This document shows, piece after piece, positions 33,296-44,600 of a stretch of 64,000 nucleotides of DNA. The notes beneath the pieces are model-generated. The model was given only the letters and a program-made list of their open reading frames with translations. It ran no database searches and was not told the origin of the DNA. The number at the start of each line of letters is the position of its first letter. Position 1 is the stretch's first letter. Origin of the DNA: Diphasiastrum complanatum (lineage: Eukaryota > Streptophyta > Lycopodiopsida > Lycopodiales > Lycopodiaceae); assembly GCA_029204225.1 (NCBI GenBank), contig CM055107.1, forward strand, positions 43,817,745 to 43,881,744, read 5' to 3'. The translations under genes were made by a program, and so were the position numbers.

Positions 33296-34250
33296 GAGTA
33301 TCATTATTGAGAATTAATGCATCATCTATATGGAATGCAATAATTGCATATCTTGAATCAAAATTCTCAATATAAACATTTGAATCAACAGCATTAGGAG
33401 AGAATCCTATTTGTATCAAATAGGAATTGATCCTCTCAAACCAAGATAAAGGAGCTTGTTTTAGGCCATAGAGGGCCTTATGCAGTTTGAATACCTTACT
33501 TTCTTGACTTTTCATTTCAAATACTTCAAAATGGAAGATGTAATTGTTTTCATTAATTATACCATTCAAAACAGTTGTCTTGATATCCACTTGATGAATT
33601 TCAAATTGTAGCTAGTCTAAAATTTTGATTAACTACAATTTAAATACCAAAATAAAGGTCTTTGTGTGATTGATACCTTGGTTTGAGAGTATCCTTTGGC
33701 TACAAGTTTATCTTCCATTTTAAGATACAACCATTAGAATCATTTTTTTTAAAGATCCATTTTGTGTCGATTCCACTTTTTGGAAGGCACTAAATCAGAG
33801 ATTATGTCTAGCTCATCATGAGTGAATTGTATTCACTTTATAATGATTTTTACCATTTTTTTGCATCAAGGAACTCAATGCTTTTTCAACATTGACTGGT
33901 TCTTCAATTGAGTTCCAATATGCTTGAGGAGTATATCTCTCAAGTGAATTCCATTGCCTTGTGGATCTTCTTACTATAGGCTAGTCTCCAAAATCTGAGT
34001 TTGATGTAGTAGCTTCCTTAACATCAATTTCACTTGAATTAATTTTTATTACAGGGCTGAAACTAGTTGATGCTGAATCGATACTTGAAATATGATCTAT
34101 TGCAGTGTCAATATTATTTCTTGTTGTAGAGTTGAAATTGGTTGTGGCTGAATCGATCCTTGGAATGTAACTTCCTACTTTAGTGTCAAATCTGATGAGG
34201 TTGGTTGATATGGAAAAAGTAGACCGTTGGTTAATTGAAGGGTATTTTGG
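33296..34250 (-). pseudogene. Copia relic E, RT N-terminal half
   Basis: On the minus strand, a linker (AYWNSIEEPVN at about 33900) is followed by RT in broken frames: KLVAKGYSQT at about 33700, then from 33590 an open stretch MDIKTTVLNGIINENN, HKALYGLKQAPLSWFERINS and IIAFHIDDALIL. The last contains HIDD where YVDD is expected. The frame is cut by element D at 33290 and resumes at 29235. The Tyr-to-His and Val-to-Ile changes at the active site, plus many stops, mark it as dead. Confidence 0.78.
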
Positions 34251-35718
34251 AAACTTTTGAGATTTAGTCCGGACCCATTAACTCATAATTTACAAAATCA
34301 AAGAAACCTTGAAGCTATTTCTCACCTTTTTAGAACCTTTACTTTTTTAAATTTTCTCAAATATTGAATATCAGACAGATTTCATATGATCCTTCTAGTG
34401 TGAAGTTATTTCTAAAGGATTATTGTCATGTGAATGATTACTTATAGGCATAAGGCTTAGAATTTTTGAATGAATTCTTGAGTCTTTTGTGGTTTCAATT
34501 TCTCAAAATCCAGATTATCTCTTATGCATAGATAGATCTCAGATAGTTGATGTTTTCTATCACTTGTATTGAAATTATCCGCGGGGAAAGTCTTGAAAAT
34601 AATAGAGTGAATCCTTTTAGGAAAGGCACTTATTATTGGCTTTTCAAATATTTTCAAATGTCATCTCTCCAGTTAACTTTTTGTAAGAGATTCGGAAATT
34701 TCTTTTGTGTAAAAGTCTACCATCAAATCTGTTGGTTGCATAGTGTCTGGAAAAACTAGTTGAGGTATAGAAATGTGGTTATCTAAAAGCATTTTCAGAC
34801 AAACCTAGAGTAAGATACAAGACTAGAGCTTTTCGAATAAGAAAAATTTTATAGGAATTGTGTGAAACGATTTGGAACCAGAATTGAAAATCATTATAAG
34901 TAGTACTGAGAAAGATCACTAAAGTGATTGTTCATCTAGTTGTTGGTAATCTTTTCTATGAAGTTTAACACCTTTCTGCAAAAATATCAATTCTCTCTTA
35001 GAGGAACCTTCATCTGGACCTTCGTCAGAGTCAAAGCCAGTCCAACATACTATTTTTTTATAATATGTAAGTTGGGTGAACTTTAAGTCAAGGTCAGTTG
35101 TCATATTGATCTTTTTTTGTCAAAAGAAAAGTACTCTTTTGTGAAAGATAATAGTAACACTCTTGATCCTTTGTCTGAATCTTCGCCGACTTGTTTGAGG
35201 TTTCTAAATATAGTATTTCATCAATTTGAGTTCGACGAAGGTTAGATCTATTAGGATCATCAAAAAAGTCTATTGTAATCCTTGTCAAGCTCCAAAAAAC
35301 CATTGTTCGTCATAAAGAACCTTCGTCGGTTCTACCCTAGCCTTATCAGTACCAAAAATACCTACTGTCAATCAGACAAAAGTTAGTTTTACCAGATTTG
35401 TCAGAAATAGCCAAAAAGGTGATTTAACCCAAAATAATAGTGAAAGAACTCTTGCCGAATCAACCTTCGCCAGTACTATTTTTGAGTTTTGATCTATCAA
35501 ATATAGCTACTATCAAATCTTTGGAAGATTTTGTTATAGTCTAATTTTGATTCTAAAAAATCTTTATTTTAGATTGTCAATCTCCTTGTCAAGATTTTTT
35601 TTCCAAAATCAAAAATCTGATTGTTGTCAAGTAATAGAGTTTTTTACAGATCTGATCAAATATAGGAGTTGATTGAAATATATAGATCCAATCTCATCGT
35701 TTTAAGTGATTTGCAAAG
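34251..35718. other. Unassigned interval before gypsy J
   Basis: No coding motif. It could include the LTR and leader of gypsy J, but I see no primer site or repeated terminus. Words of the type CCTTCGTC and TTCGCC recur at about 35010, 35180, 35235, 35320 and 35470. Confidence 0.4.
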
Positions 35719-36990
35719 ATGTCTCCGTTCATCACTCCACAAGTTATTGCTAGAAGGTCACCTCGTCTAGATATACCAAAGTATAATAGGTTATCTGATC
35801 TAGTCAGATTTCTCAAAATCTTTTTGAAATCATGTGAGGTTTATGGTGAAGTTTTCCCACAAGATAAACTTAAGCTATTTTCTATGGAGCAGCACAAGAT
35901 TGGTTTTATAACCAAGGTGAGACTGAACGTATGGATTGGGAAGTGGTTAAAGCTAGCCTAATCACAAGATTTATACCCAAAAAATTCTTGGAAGATCTTT
36001 TTCTACTTTTAAATAAAATTAAAATGGGAAAGAGAGAAATGGGCGAGATTATATTGAACGGGTCAAACACCTCATATCTGAGTGTAATCCTGAATTAATC
36101 AATAATGATGCCATGATTATGTGGTTTTTGGCAGGTCCACCTAAAAGGATTAGACACGAGCTTAAACTCCGAGCTGATTATATGTCATTACAACATGCTA
36201 TGGACAATGCAATACATGAGGAAGATGAAGATGCAGATGATCAATCAAATATTGGAATGTTGCCATATACAACTGGGAAAACTAGCACAACATTCACCAC
36301 TATTGCATTCACGAACATCAATGCAACAACAGAGTTGATGATTAACGAGTTCAAAAAAATTGGTCAAAAGCAACAGATGCAGCTGGAAAAGATGCAGTCA
36401 CAATTCGATGAGAAGATGAAAGCATTGGAAGAGTAGCAAGCTAAGAGTTTGTTAAGACATTTCCTAGTCAAGAAAATGTCTGGTGTGTGATCTATGCGGG
36501 GAATCACACCATAAATGAGTGTCCAATAGTGAAAAGACATATGACAAATACTATTTGTCATTTGTGCAACTCTACTAGACACGAAACAACTTTTTGCTCA
36601 TTTAATTTTCGGATTATCCAACAAAGATACGCTAAGCTTCAATATCGGGAACCTAGTACCTAGAATGGACCTGATGCTAAGAACCAGGCCCATGGCCTTG
36701 GATTTCCTAAACGACTAGCTTTGCTAGCTCCATCAACACAACAGGCTCCTCCTACGAATCTAATGGAACCAAAATCTTTATTTGGTAAGGAGCAATGGAA
36801 TTACAATATGATCAAGATATTGGTCCTTCATAGCAATATGCTATCTATGTTGCTATGCAACAACAACAGTCTATTCAATGGACTAGAGCACCACTTGGAT
36901 GCTTTGCATGTGGTGAAAATCATAGAGTTGTTGAATGTCCCATATCCCATTCTGTCGAAAATGCAGTGATGGACATTGTTATAAGGACTA
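35719..36990 (+). pseudogene. Ty3/gypsy J gag (decayed)
   Basis: The ATG at 35719 opens a gypsy Gag (LDIPKYNRLSDLVRFLKIFL; CEVYGEVFPQDKLKLFS). It shifts frame near 35900 and continues (RYIERVKHLI, MIMWFLAGPPKRIRHELK, DYMSLQHAMDNAIHEEDED) to about 36435. Knuckle-like boxes follow: CVICGESHHTINEC near 36480, CHLCNSTRHETTFC near 36560 and CFACGENHRVVEC near 36900. The layout resembles the Gag of element F. There is no protease or RT after it; the next recognisable part is the end of integrase at 37190. Confidence 0.72.
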
Positions 36991-37189
36991 TCCAGCACGA
37001 CCAAAACCACCGCCGATAACTGCTCCATTGAATATGATTACAATCAAGCAAAGACCAGCAACCCAGTCTACTAAACTAAGTGTACCATTCATGGTTGTTA
37101 CTAGACCTCAGAAGCAGAAAGAAGTTGTTGTTGATCCAATGCTTGCTGAATCTGTGCCATCTACTGATATACCTACTACATCAGGAATG

Positions 37190-37500
37190 TATCCGAATCT
37201 CAACTCAGAAAAGAAACAATACCATATTATCTTACATATGGTATGCATCCTATTCTTCCAATTGAATGCGAAGTGCCAACCTTTTGAATACAAACACAAA
37301 AAAGGACTGAAACGGAATGTATAGATATAGGTATTAAGATTGTTGACCTTAAGGCCGAAGTTTATGCTCTCATATATGATAGTCGCCATCAGAAATTCCC
37401 TGGTAAACTTCATATGAGGTGGATGGGACCGTACAAGGTTATTGAAGTATTCGAAATTGGTCTTGTCTAACTTCAGTCACTTGATTAGATTAAACATATG
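37190..37500 (+). pseudogene. Ty3/gypsy J integrase C-terminus
   Basis: A fragment in broken frames with YGMHPILPIECEV and FPGKLHMRWMGPYKVIEVF. It closely matches the integrase end of gypsy I at 63500-63810 (YGMHPVLPIEFGV, FPGKLHTRWMGPYKVIEVF). Joined to gag with only about 200 bp between, it implies deletion of protease, RT, RNase H and most of integrase. Confidence 0.75.
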
Positions 37501-37569
37501 CAAGAAGAAGAGGCCTTGGAAGCCGCTAAAGATGCAGCCAAAGTACATAATCCACGAACATATGTTATA

Positions 37570-39094
37570 CTTAGTTACTTCATCACGAAGAACCCTTCAA
37601 GATGACAGAACCTAAATAATTTTCAATCTGCTTAGTAATCTCGATCTCTTCTTTGTGAGAAAACCGATATGGTTGTCTAGAGATAGGGTGACTACCTGGA
37701 ATTAACTCCATCTTATGGTCTACCGACCTAGACAGTGGTATTACATGATGTAATTCTTCTGAAAAATGTTTCTAGATTCAGACAGTATCTTATTCTTCTC
37801 AATTTGCTCATGATCTAAGTCTATTGAGTTAAGAATATTTGACAATTCACAGCTACTTAGATGCATTTCAGAAATTTAAAATTGTCTTAGCTAATAAAGA
37901 ATAAGCTTCATACTGCGCATCAAAAATTTTCATTACATTAGCAAATGAATTCATTGCAAATGCCTGTACATAATTTTCTCCAAACAATGTAATTTCATTA
38001 TCCACCTGAGAAGAGAGAACATGCTTCTCAAAATCTATATAAGGATGCTTATCAAATAACCACTCATATTCTAGAATTATATCCGTACGTGCTAAACCTA
38101 AAACATGAAAATCTATTAACTCTCTATAATCTTGGATCCATACTGGAAGCCTTGGAATTTTAACATCCCATGTCTCCAACTTCGCACGTGAAGCTAAATA
38201 TACTCAATATCTATGGTTATTGGCTTCAGTTTCCAGACCGAGTTTCTGCACAAGACCAGGGTTATTGAAATTATGAGTAGATCTACTGTCCACTAAAATA
38301 CTAACTTTATGTCCTTTAACAGTGCCTTTCAAACAAAATAATTTATTTGGGAAGAATGAAGCAGTACTAAAAGAACAATCACACTCACAATTAACCTTAT
38401 TAATTTCCAACTTAAGATTTTCTATACTAGGCATCTGAATAACTTGAGCTCCTTTCTTTCATTCTAGGCAGAGTTTCATAACGTGTCCAGGCTTACTACA
38501 ATAAAAACACACATTCAATTTTCTAGCCTTTTTTCGGGACATGTTTCTTTTGTCTAAACTCAGATGCAGCTTGATCAAGTTCATCAAAATACCTGGATTT
38601 TTTCCCACGAACTCTTTTTTTTTTTTTTTTCTTCTGGCTGGGTCCAGATGTTCTTGATGGATTAGCCTGTAATTGCTTTCTAGATGCCACCATTGTATAT
38701 TCATACGCTTTCGTGAGCCACACAACGTCATCAAAAGTTTGAAGCACATTACGCTTGCACTCATTCTGATAATCTGTTGGCAGACCCAGGATAATAAACT
38801 GCCACAGTTCTAGTTTTGCATTGAATGAGAGAACCTTGTTCAACAAATCCATAAAATTTTGCAGGTACAAGTCCAAACTCCGAGTACACCCATTTTGTAG
38901 TTGACAAATCTTTGGTAGAAGTCCGAGTCATCCACAACCACAAACGACTTTCTAAACACTTCCCATGTGATAGGTTTTGGTTGTAGGTCATGCCACCATG
39001 ATGAAGCTTTCCCTCAAAAGAACAGAATTACACTCTCAGTCTTTTTATCTTCAAAAATTTCGTGTAGATTAAAATAACCGGTCCACTTGGTTAG
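37570..39094 (-). pseudogene. Ty3/gypsy K gag-protease-RT start (decayed)
   Basis: Read from 39094 down. Gag comes first (KASSWWHDL, FMDLLNKVLSFNAKLELWQF, KRNVLQTFDDVVWLTKAYEY), with a lysine run coded by a 17-18-base A tract at about 38610-38628. Next is an intact CCHC knuckle, CFYCSKPGHVMKLC, at about 38470-38510. The protease follows (KVSILVDSRSTHNF at about 38260-38310; DSG is DSR), with its C-terminal part at 38179-37870 (FHVLGLARTDIILEYEWLF). The RT N-terminus (SVDHKMELIPGSHPISRQPY) lies near 37690-37750, and the element is cut at about 37570 where it meets J. Its left end on this strand is cut by element H at 39095. This is a different gypsy lineage from F. Confidence 0.78.
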
Positions 39095-39809
39095 TGTTAG
39101 CAGATTCCAGAGAATTCCCAGATGTCGAGCCAAGCTGAAGACACAAATTATCTCTCACCCATGACCAAGGAGGTCTCAGAAGGAGGAGAGCAAAGGAAGC
39201 TGAGAGCCGAGCATGAGAGCCGAGGAATACTAGCTAGGGTGACAGTTATTATTCATGTGAGCCTACATGGTGAATCCCAGAGAAGGAATGACCATGTAGG
39301 AGCTAGTAATATTTCCTAGGCATTGTACATAAGTGTACACCCCCTTAAATAATCTAGAGTGAGCCACCTTTTAATGGTGACCTCTAGTGGAAGGGCAAAT
39401 TCCACTTGTATTGTTCAAATTAGTGGAATTGCCACTTGGACTCCACATGGGCAGCCTTCTTGCTTATTTAAGGGCCCCCCTCTCTTGTGAGTTTTCTTGA
39501 GTGAAATTTCTATGAGCATGTTCTGATTTTCTTTTATGTTTGTGGATTAGTTAGATTTCTTGCTTGCTCTCTTCCTTGTGGAATGTAGATTTAGATTAAC
39601 TTTCTTGTTTCCTGAATTTGTAGTTTCAGCATGCAGGTAAACTATAGAGTCTGAGACTGTGGATCTGATTTGCATACCTTCAAACAATCCTTTCCTTTAT
39701 TGTTCTTGGCATTCCAAGCATCAAGAAATGGGTGTTTCTTGATCCTTGGGCTGTAGTGTGCTGTTAGGAAACCAGTTTTCTTGTTTCTTGTTTCTTCCTA
39801 AGTAGCTAA
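39095..39809 (+). repeat. Partial LTR of element H
   Basis: Matches 58946-59767 of F's 3' LTR, with a gap after CTCTCTTGTGAG that removes the AATAAA segment. It includes the TATTTAAG promoter box near 39469. Its terminal palindrome is missing. Confidence 0.85.
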
Positions 39810-40911
39810 ACACAGATGGAGTTGCTTAACCAACAACACTAACAACAGATGGAGAAACTCACGAAAGAGTTTCAAAACACTCTTAAGTCTATCCAGAGTG
39901 CGATGCCAAGTCAGTTACCCACTGGCCAAATCCATCATAGGCGAGAGAACACATGGTGCCCTCATTGTCGAGGTGCACACACTGGCAATGAGTGCCCTTC
40001 ATACCAACCGGTCCCAGATACTTCATTGATAAAATGTGACATCTGCGACTTTATGGGGGGGCATACCTCACTTTATTGCTATTACAACCCGAGAAATCAG
40101 TCTCACAACCAGTCAGGGGGACATTATCAACCTCCCAGACACCAAACTGTTTCACAAAATCAAAATTAGCAATATCCATCATGAAACAACCAAGTCCATA
40201 TACAAGAGTTGCTCACAGTTGGTGCTCTTACGACCACCTCCAAGGGGACAACCTGATCTAGGAGCACAAAAACATAGACACCCTTGAGAATCTGCACAGA
40301 CACATCTTGTAGAAAACTCCTACGATCACTCATATCATCATGATACAACACTTCCATCTGTTAGTTCTCAACAATAGGCAACCGACAACTCATGCTCATG
40401 CAAACAGAATGAGTATTCAACACCAACGGAAAATCAGGCACAGTTAGCCATCCAAGATGGTTATGCTATTGCCACGGGCCCAATGAATAACCATTGTAAA
40501 GTTAAGAACCAATACCATGCGGAGTGCCCAGACTGTGTTTGCAAACACAGTTTCAAAGACTGCCCTAAACAACCTAACAGGATCCTTCCAGCACGTCATA
40601 TATCATCCAAACCTGTTCGAGTTCTAACTAGAGCACAATGCCAACAACAAGAACAACGGCAAAACCATGAAAAATCAGCTGATCCGAATGGAAGCCATTT
40701 GACAGCTTTCACATTACCCAAAGATTACCCAGACCCAAATGTGGAACAAAGGCAATACAATGAATTTCGAGAGGAGTTTTTGCGAGAGGAGGTCATACGG
40801 ACAATCTGTTATCCGCTCAGATCCCTGACAAAGAGCAATCTATACAGGGACTTGAAGTATTTTATGACCTCCTACAAGCTCAACTCACTATGCCATTCCA
40901 TAGTGCAATAA
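39810..40911 (+). pseudogene. Gag C-terminal half of element H
   Basis: 39849-40169 is open and encodes MEKLTKEFQNTLKSIQSAM, then CPHCRGAHTGNEC and CDICDFMGGHTSLYC. These knuckles match F except for an extra Gly from a longer G run (40056-40062). Frames then shift, with further F-like segments at 40483-40911 (AECPDCVCKHSFKDCPKQP, where the CCHC-like box is better kept than in F). Confidence 0.8.
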
Positions 40912-40982
40912 AATCTTTCATTGGGCTTCAACAATATATCCATCGTAGTTTTCAACTGTCTACTATTTCTGATGAACAACAG

Positions 40983-41870
40983 AAAACAGAAGAGATTCCT
41001 GAAATTCTCCAGATTCCTATGAATCTGCTGAATATAGGTGTTGCTAAGGGGACTAGCATCACCTTGCCTTTGTCCTATAAAGACTATCCCGCAGTATCTG
41101 CTATCTTTGATAGCAGATCAGGAGTAAATATAATGGCTTTGTCCTTGGCAAAGCCATGAGGGTTCCATACCCTCAATCAACCACAATATAAACTTCGCAT
41201 GACTGATTAACGAGTTACTGACCTTGCTGATCATTTATCAAATATTAGGGTTCGAATAGCAAGTGTCAAATTTGTGATCGATTGTGTCATTTTAGACTTA
41301 CCCGAAGATGCCAATACGTATAAACTCTTTCTTGGTACACCCTAGCTCCAGATGGTAGGAGTTGCTTGTCTAAAAACATGGAAACAAACTATCAAACCAA
41401 GCTTCCACATCCGGTAGTGACTCAACAAAGCCTGAAGTAGTGGTTCATACGATTCCTCTGGAAGACAACGCTAAGCCTATTCGGGCTAAACCTTACAAAA
41501 GTAACCTCGTCTATCGTGAGAGAATTGATAAAGACATTAAGAAATTGCTGGATGCTGGGTTTATATATGAAGTCCAACATACTGATTGGGTATCACCCAT
41601 TGTGGTTGTACCCAAGAAAAATGCAAACTTTGTATCTATGTCAATCTCAAGAACCTTAATGTGGTTACAAAGAAAGATCATTTTCCTTTGCCTTTAATGA
41701 CCCAAATCTTAGAGGAAATGGCAGGAGCTTTCAGCTTTCAGCTTCTTGGATGGATTCAACAGTTATTTTCTCGTTTAAATAGCCCCTGAAGATAAACATA
41801 AAACAACCTTTGCCACAGAGAATGGGGTTTATGCTTATAATGTCATGCCTTTTCGCTTATGCAACACCCC
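40983..41870 (+). pseudogene. Protease and partial RT of element H
   Basis: The protease segment (DYPAVSAIFDSRSGVNIMAL) has DSG changed to DSR. It runs to about 41395, then skips the linker present in F and resumes at HTIPLEDNAKPIRAKPY with the RT fingers (DWVSPIVVVPKKN). A frameshift follows, then KDHFPLPLMTQILEEMAGA. It ends before the catalytic YLDD. Confidence 0.8.
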
Positions 41871-42040
41871 TTTGTGGAGCCTCATAATTCCACATCGTCC
41901 AAGTTTTTGTTATATATTGTAAAAAAAATTTAATTTTTATATGTAAATGTGCTATAGTGCCTAAATTCATGTAAAGGCCTATTTGCACTTTGTAAATTCA
42001 CATTTAGGATAGAAGTTGCGACGTTCCATAAGAGACGCAG

Positions 42041-42406
42041 TAGTGGACTACAACCGACATTTTGACGAGCGGGTATTATATATCCTGTTCTAAGCAGTGA
42101 GTGGGTGTCACCAATAGTTATAGTACCTAAGAAGAAGACGGGCAAGATCAGAGTTTGCCAAGATTTTAGGAAACTAAATGTTGCTACAACAAAGGATTAT
42201 CATCCTCTACCGTATACAAATACTATTCTTGACTAGGTAGCTAGTCATGAACGTTATAGTTTTTTAGATGGGTTCTCAGGTTATAACCAGGTTTTTATAA
42301 AAGAGGAAGATAGATCCAAGACCACTTTCACCACTGATTGGGGGACGTACGTGTATACGCGAATGCCCTTTGGTCTTTGTAATGCACCTGCCACATTCCA
42401 ACGTAT
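42041..42406 (+). pseudogene. Ty3/gypsy I RT, upstream part
   Basis: Open in one frame: EWVSPIVIVPKKKTGKIRVC, then DFRKLNVATTKDYHPLPYTN, FLDGFSGYNQV and MPFGLCNAPATFQR, with one stop before VASHERY. It is cut at ATFQR by copia G and continues in the same frame at 61733 with MMTNIF. CGTAT at 42402-42406 is the target duplication. Confidence 0.9.
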
Positions 42407-42669
42407 TGTTAGAAATCAATGATAAATTTCATTTTTACTGTTTACGAGGTACATTAATGTTGACAGCTGTGACCAGCTGTCATTAGCCATAGGCTAGTCT
42501 ATTAGTCTACTCGTAGGTTTTCTCTCTCTATTTGGGGTTCAAGATTTATCTGTACATTTTACATTCTGTATGAGTTAGTGTGATAGAGTGACAGTGCATG
42601 TTCTTCTTTCGCCTTCATGTGGTGATTGCTTATGGTGAATGCTTGATGTTGCATATCTAATTCTTGACA
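42407..42669 (+). repeat. 5' LTR of element G
   Basis: 263 bp, TGTTAGAAATCAATG..TTCTTGACA. It is short for copia, and the matching 3' copy has about a dozen differences. Confidence 0.94.
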
Positions 42670-42681
42670 TGGTATCAGAGC
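42670..42681 (+). other. Primer-binding site of element G (tRNA-iMet)
   Basis: TGGTATCAGAGC directly follows the LTR. Confidence 0.93.
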
Positions 42682-42855
42682 AGCAATAGTCCTACGTGTC
42701 TGATCAGTAGATACAGCTTGTCACAGGCTCCGCAACGAAGTGAGAAAGTCCTTCACGGGAGGTGAAAGCTTGGAGAGATAAAAACGGTTGGAAGAAATTC
42801 TTCTTTGGTGTATTTTGCAGGTTTGGAGCTCAGAATCATCAGTGGGGTACAAAGA

Positions 42856-43060
42856 CATAGTCCCGAAGGCATCAGAATGGCCAGGGCAGCATCAAACAAG
42901 TTGAAAATCTGTTGAGTGGAGAGATTTTTACAATACTTCCTAGTTGTTGTGAAAAGCACAGTTCCGGAGGCATCCAAAAGGCTAGGGCAACATCAGACAG
43001 ATTGAAAATCTGTTGAGTGGGGGAGATTCTTACAATGCTTCCTAGTTGTTGTGGAAAGTG
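42856..43060. repeat. Tandem duplication in G leader, 101-bp unit
   Basis: Two copies, starting about 42856 and 42957, share GAGGCATC-like text, AGATTGAAAATCTGTTGAGTGG and TTCCTAGTTGTTGTG. They differ at several sites, so this is not a very recent event. Confidence 0.88.
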
Positions 43061-43280
43061 CTATTTGTGTGAGAGGTTTGCCAAGAAATCTTTCATTTGT
43101 CTGTTTGGAATACCACAAATCACACTAGATAATGTCTGGTACTGTCATTCAGAGTTAGAAAACTTCATACTTTTCACAATACTGATCTTTGTCTTTTTAA
43201 CGATCACACATTCCGAAGTGGGGAATCTAGAATATTCTCTCTGAAAGTTCTTAAATTCTCTCTACTTTTCATCTTGTCCG

Positions 43281-43532
43281 TACCAATATCGGATCGACGC
43301 GCCAAAGGTGAAGAAAACCAAGAGCAGTCGTACATTCGCACGTCATACCGATATCACATATCAGTACCAATATTGGAGCGACGCGCCAGAGGTGAAGAAA
43401 ATCCAGAGCAGTCATCCATCCGCGCGTCATACTGATATCGCATATCTATACCAATATCAGATCCACGCACGCGAGCTAAAGAGAATCCCGAGTAGTCGTG
43501 CACCCGCGCATCGTACCGATATCAGGTGTCCA
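43281..43532 (+). repeat. Three tandem 84-bp units in G leader
   Basis: Units start at 43281, 43365 and 43449, each beginning TACCAATAT and containing a CGACGCGCC-like and a CGCGCGTCATAC-like block. 84 is a multiple of three, and a frame from about 43308 stays open through all three, giving a 28-residue repeat (SSRTFARHTDI, SSHPSARHTDI, SSRAPAHRTDI). This frame runs to 43622 and so overlaps the gag ATG at 43594. Confidence 0.88.
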
Positions 43533-43593
43533 ACCAAAAATTTACAATTCCGTGGTGTGATAAATTTTGTGAGCCAGACTCATCTATCCAGTA

Positions 43594-44600
43594 ATGGCAA
43601 CTCTAAGCGAGAGTGTCCTTAATGAGTCAAGCAAATTGGAAGGTGCCGGCAACTATGCAGTTTGGAAATTCAGGTTGAAGAACATTTTGATGGAAAAGGA
43701 GCTGTGGGAGATCATGACATGTAAAGAGACAAGGTCATTGATTGAAGAAGATCAGCGGGCATTTGATAGGAGAAAATGGAAAGCCCAGAATGTCATCAAC
43801 TTATCAGTTAAAGATGCAATTTCAGATTCAGAAGGAAAAAAGAAGCGTGGGATACATTGAAGGCATTGTTTGAAATGACAAATACATCTCGAATACTGTT
43901 TCTGAAGACGAAGTTGCATACATTGCGGATGGATGATGGTGCAACTATTGCCGATCACATATTGAAGATCAAAGAGATCCGTGACCAATTAGCAGTAGTT
44001 GGAGAGCGAGTACAAGATCGTGAGATCATGCAATTGACATTGAATAGTCCGAGTGAGTCACATCAGATGTTTGTGATGAGTATAGCCACAAGAGAAAATC
44101 TTCCAACCTATGAAGAACTAGGTGGATTGCTTTTGCAAGAAGAGCAACGTCAAGAGAACTTGAATCATCGTAACAGGAGCTATGATCAAGCTCTTGTAGT
44201 TAGAGGACGAGGTGGAAGATTTGGCCGTGGAAAGTATCAATCGAGAGGAGGAAACTCAAGTTGGGGATCATTTCAACAATTTCATGAGCAAGTCAATGAT
44301 AGTCCGAATTGAGGCAATTGGAATTAAGGTTGAGGTCAAGGACATGGCTATTCAAGACAAAATAAACCTGGAAACTATAGGTACTGCAACAAACCTGGCC
44401 ACTAAGAGCGTGAATGCTTCAAGAAACAGAAGGAGATGGAACAAAGAAAAGACAAATGGCAAGCGGAAAATTATGCTGATCAACATCAATTTGATGACTA
44501 TTATTATGAAGACAATTATACTGATCAACATCAATACGATGATGATCAATATGAAGATGATATTGGTGATAGTTCAAAATTGTTCATTATAGTATTAACG
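43594..44600 (+). pseudogene. Gag of copia G (frameshifted)
   Basis: The ATG at 43594 starts a copia Gag (MATLSESVLNESSKLEGAGN, WKFRLKNILMEKELWEIM). A frameshift near 43840 moves reading to LKALFEMTNTSRILFLKTKL and on to the Gly/Arg-rich stretch (RGRGGRFGRGKYQSRGG). A stop follows at about 44312. The knuckle (RYCNKPGH, a stop, then EREC near 44385-44425) has lost its first cysteine and carries a stop. A repetitive acidic tail (DQHQFDDYYYEDNYTDQHQY) follows. Confidence 0.82.

Larger units (their letters stand above)
39095..41870 (+). mobile_element. Gypsy element H: deletion derivative of family F
   Basis: Starts with an F-family LTR (TGTTAGCAGATT). It passes at about 39803-39810 from the LTR middle straight into gag sequence matching F position 49007 (AACACAGATGGAGTTGC), so the LTR end, primer site, minisatellite leader and gag start are deleted. 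Gag end, protease and the first part of RT follow, with further gaps relative to F. It stops at about 41870 without a 3' LTR. Confidence 0.8.
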
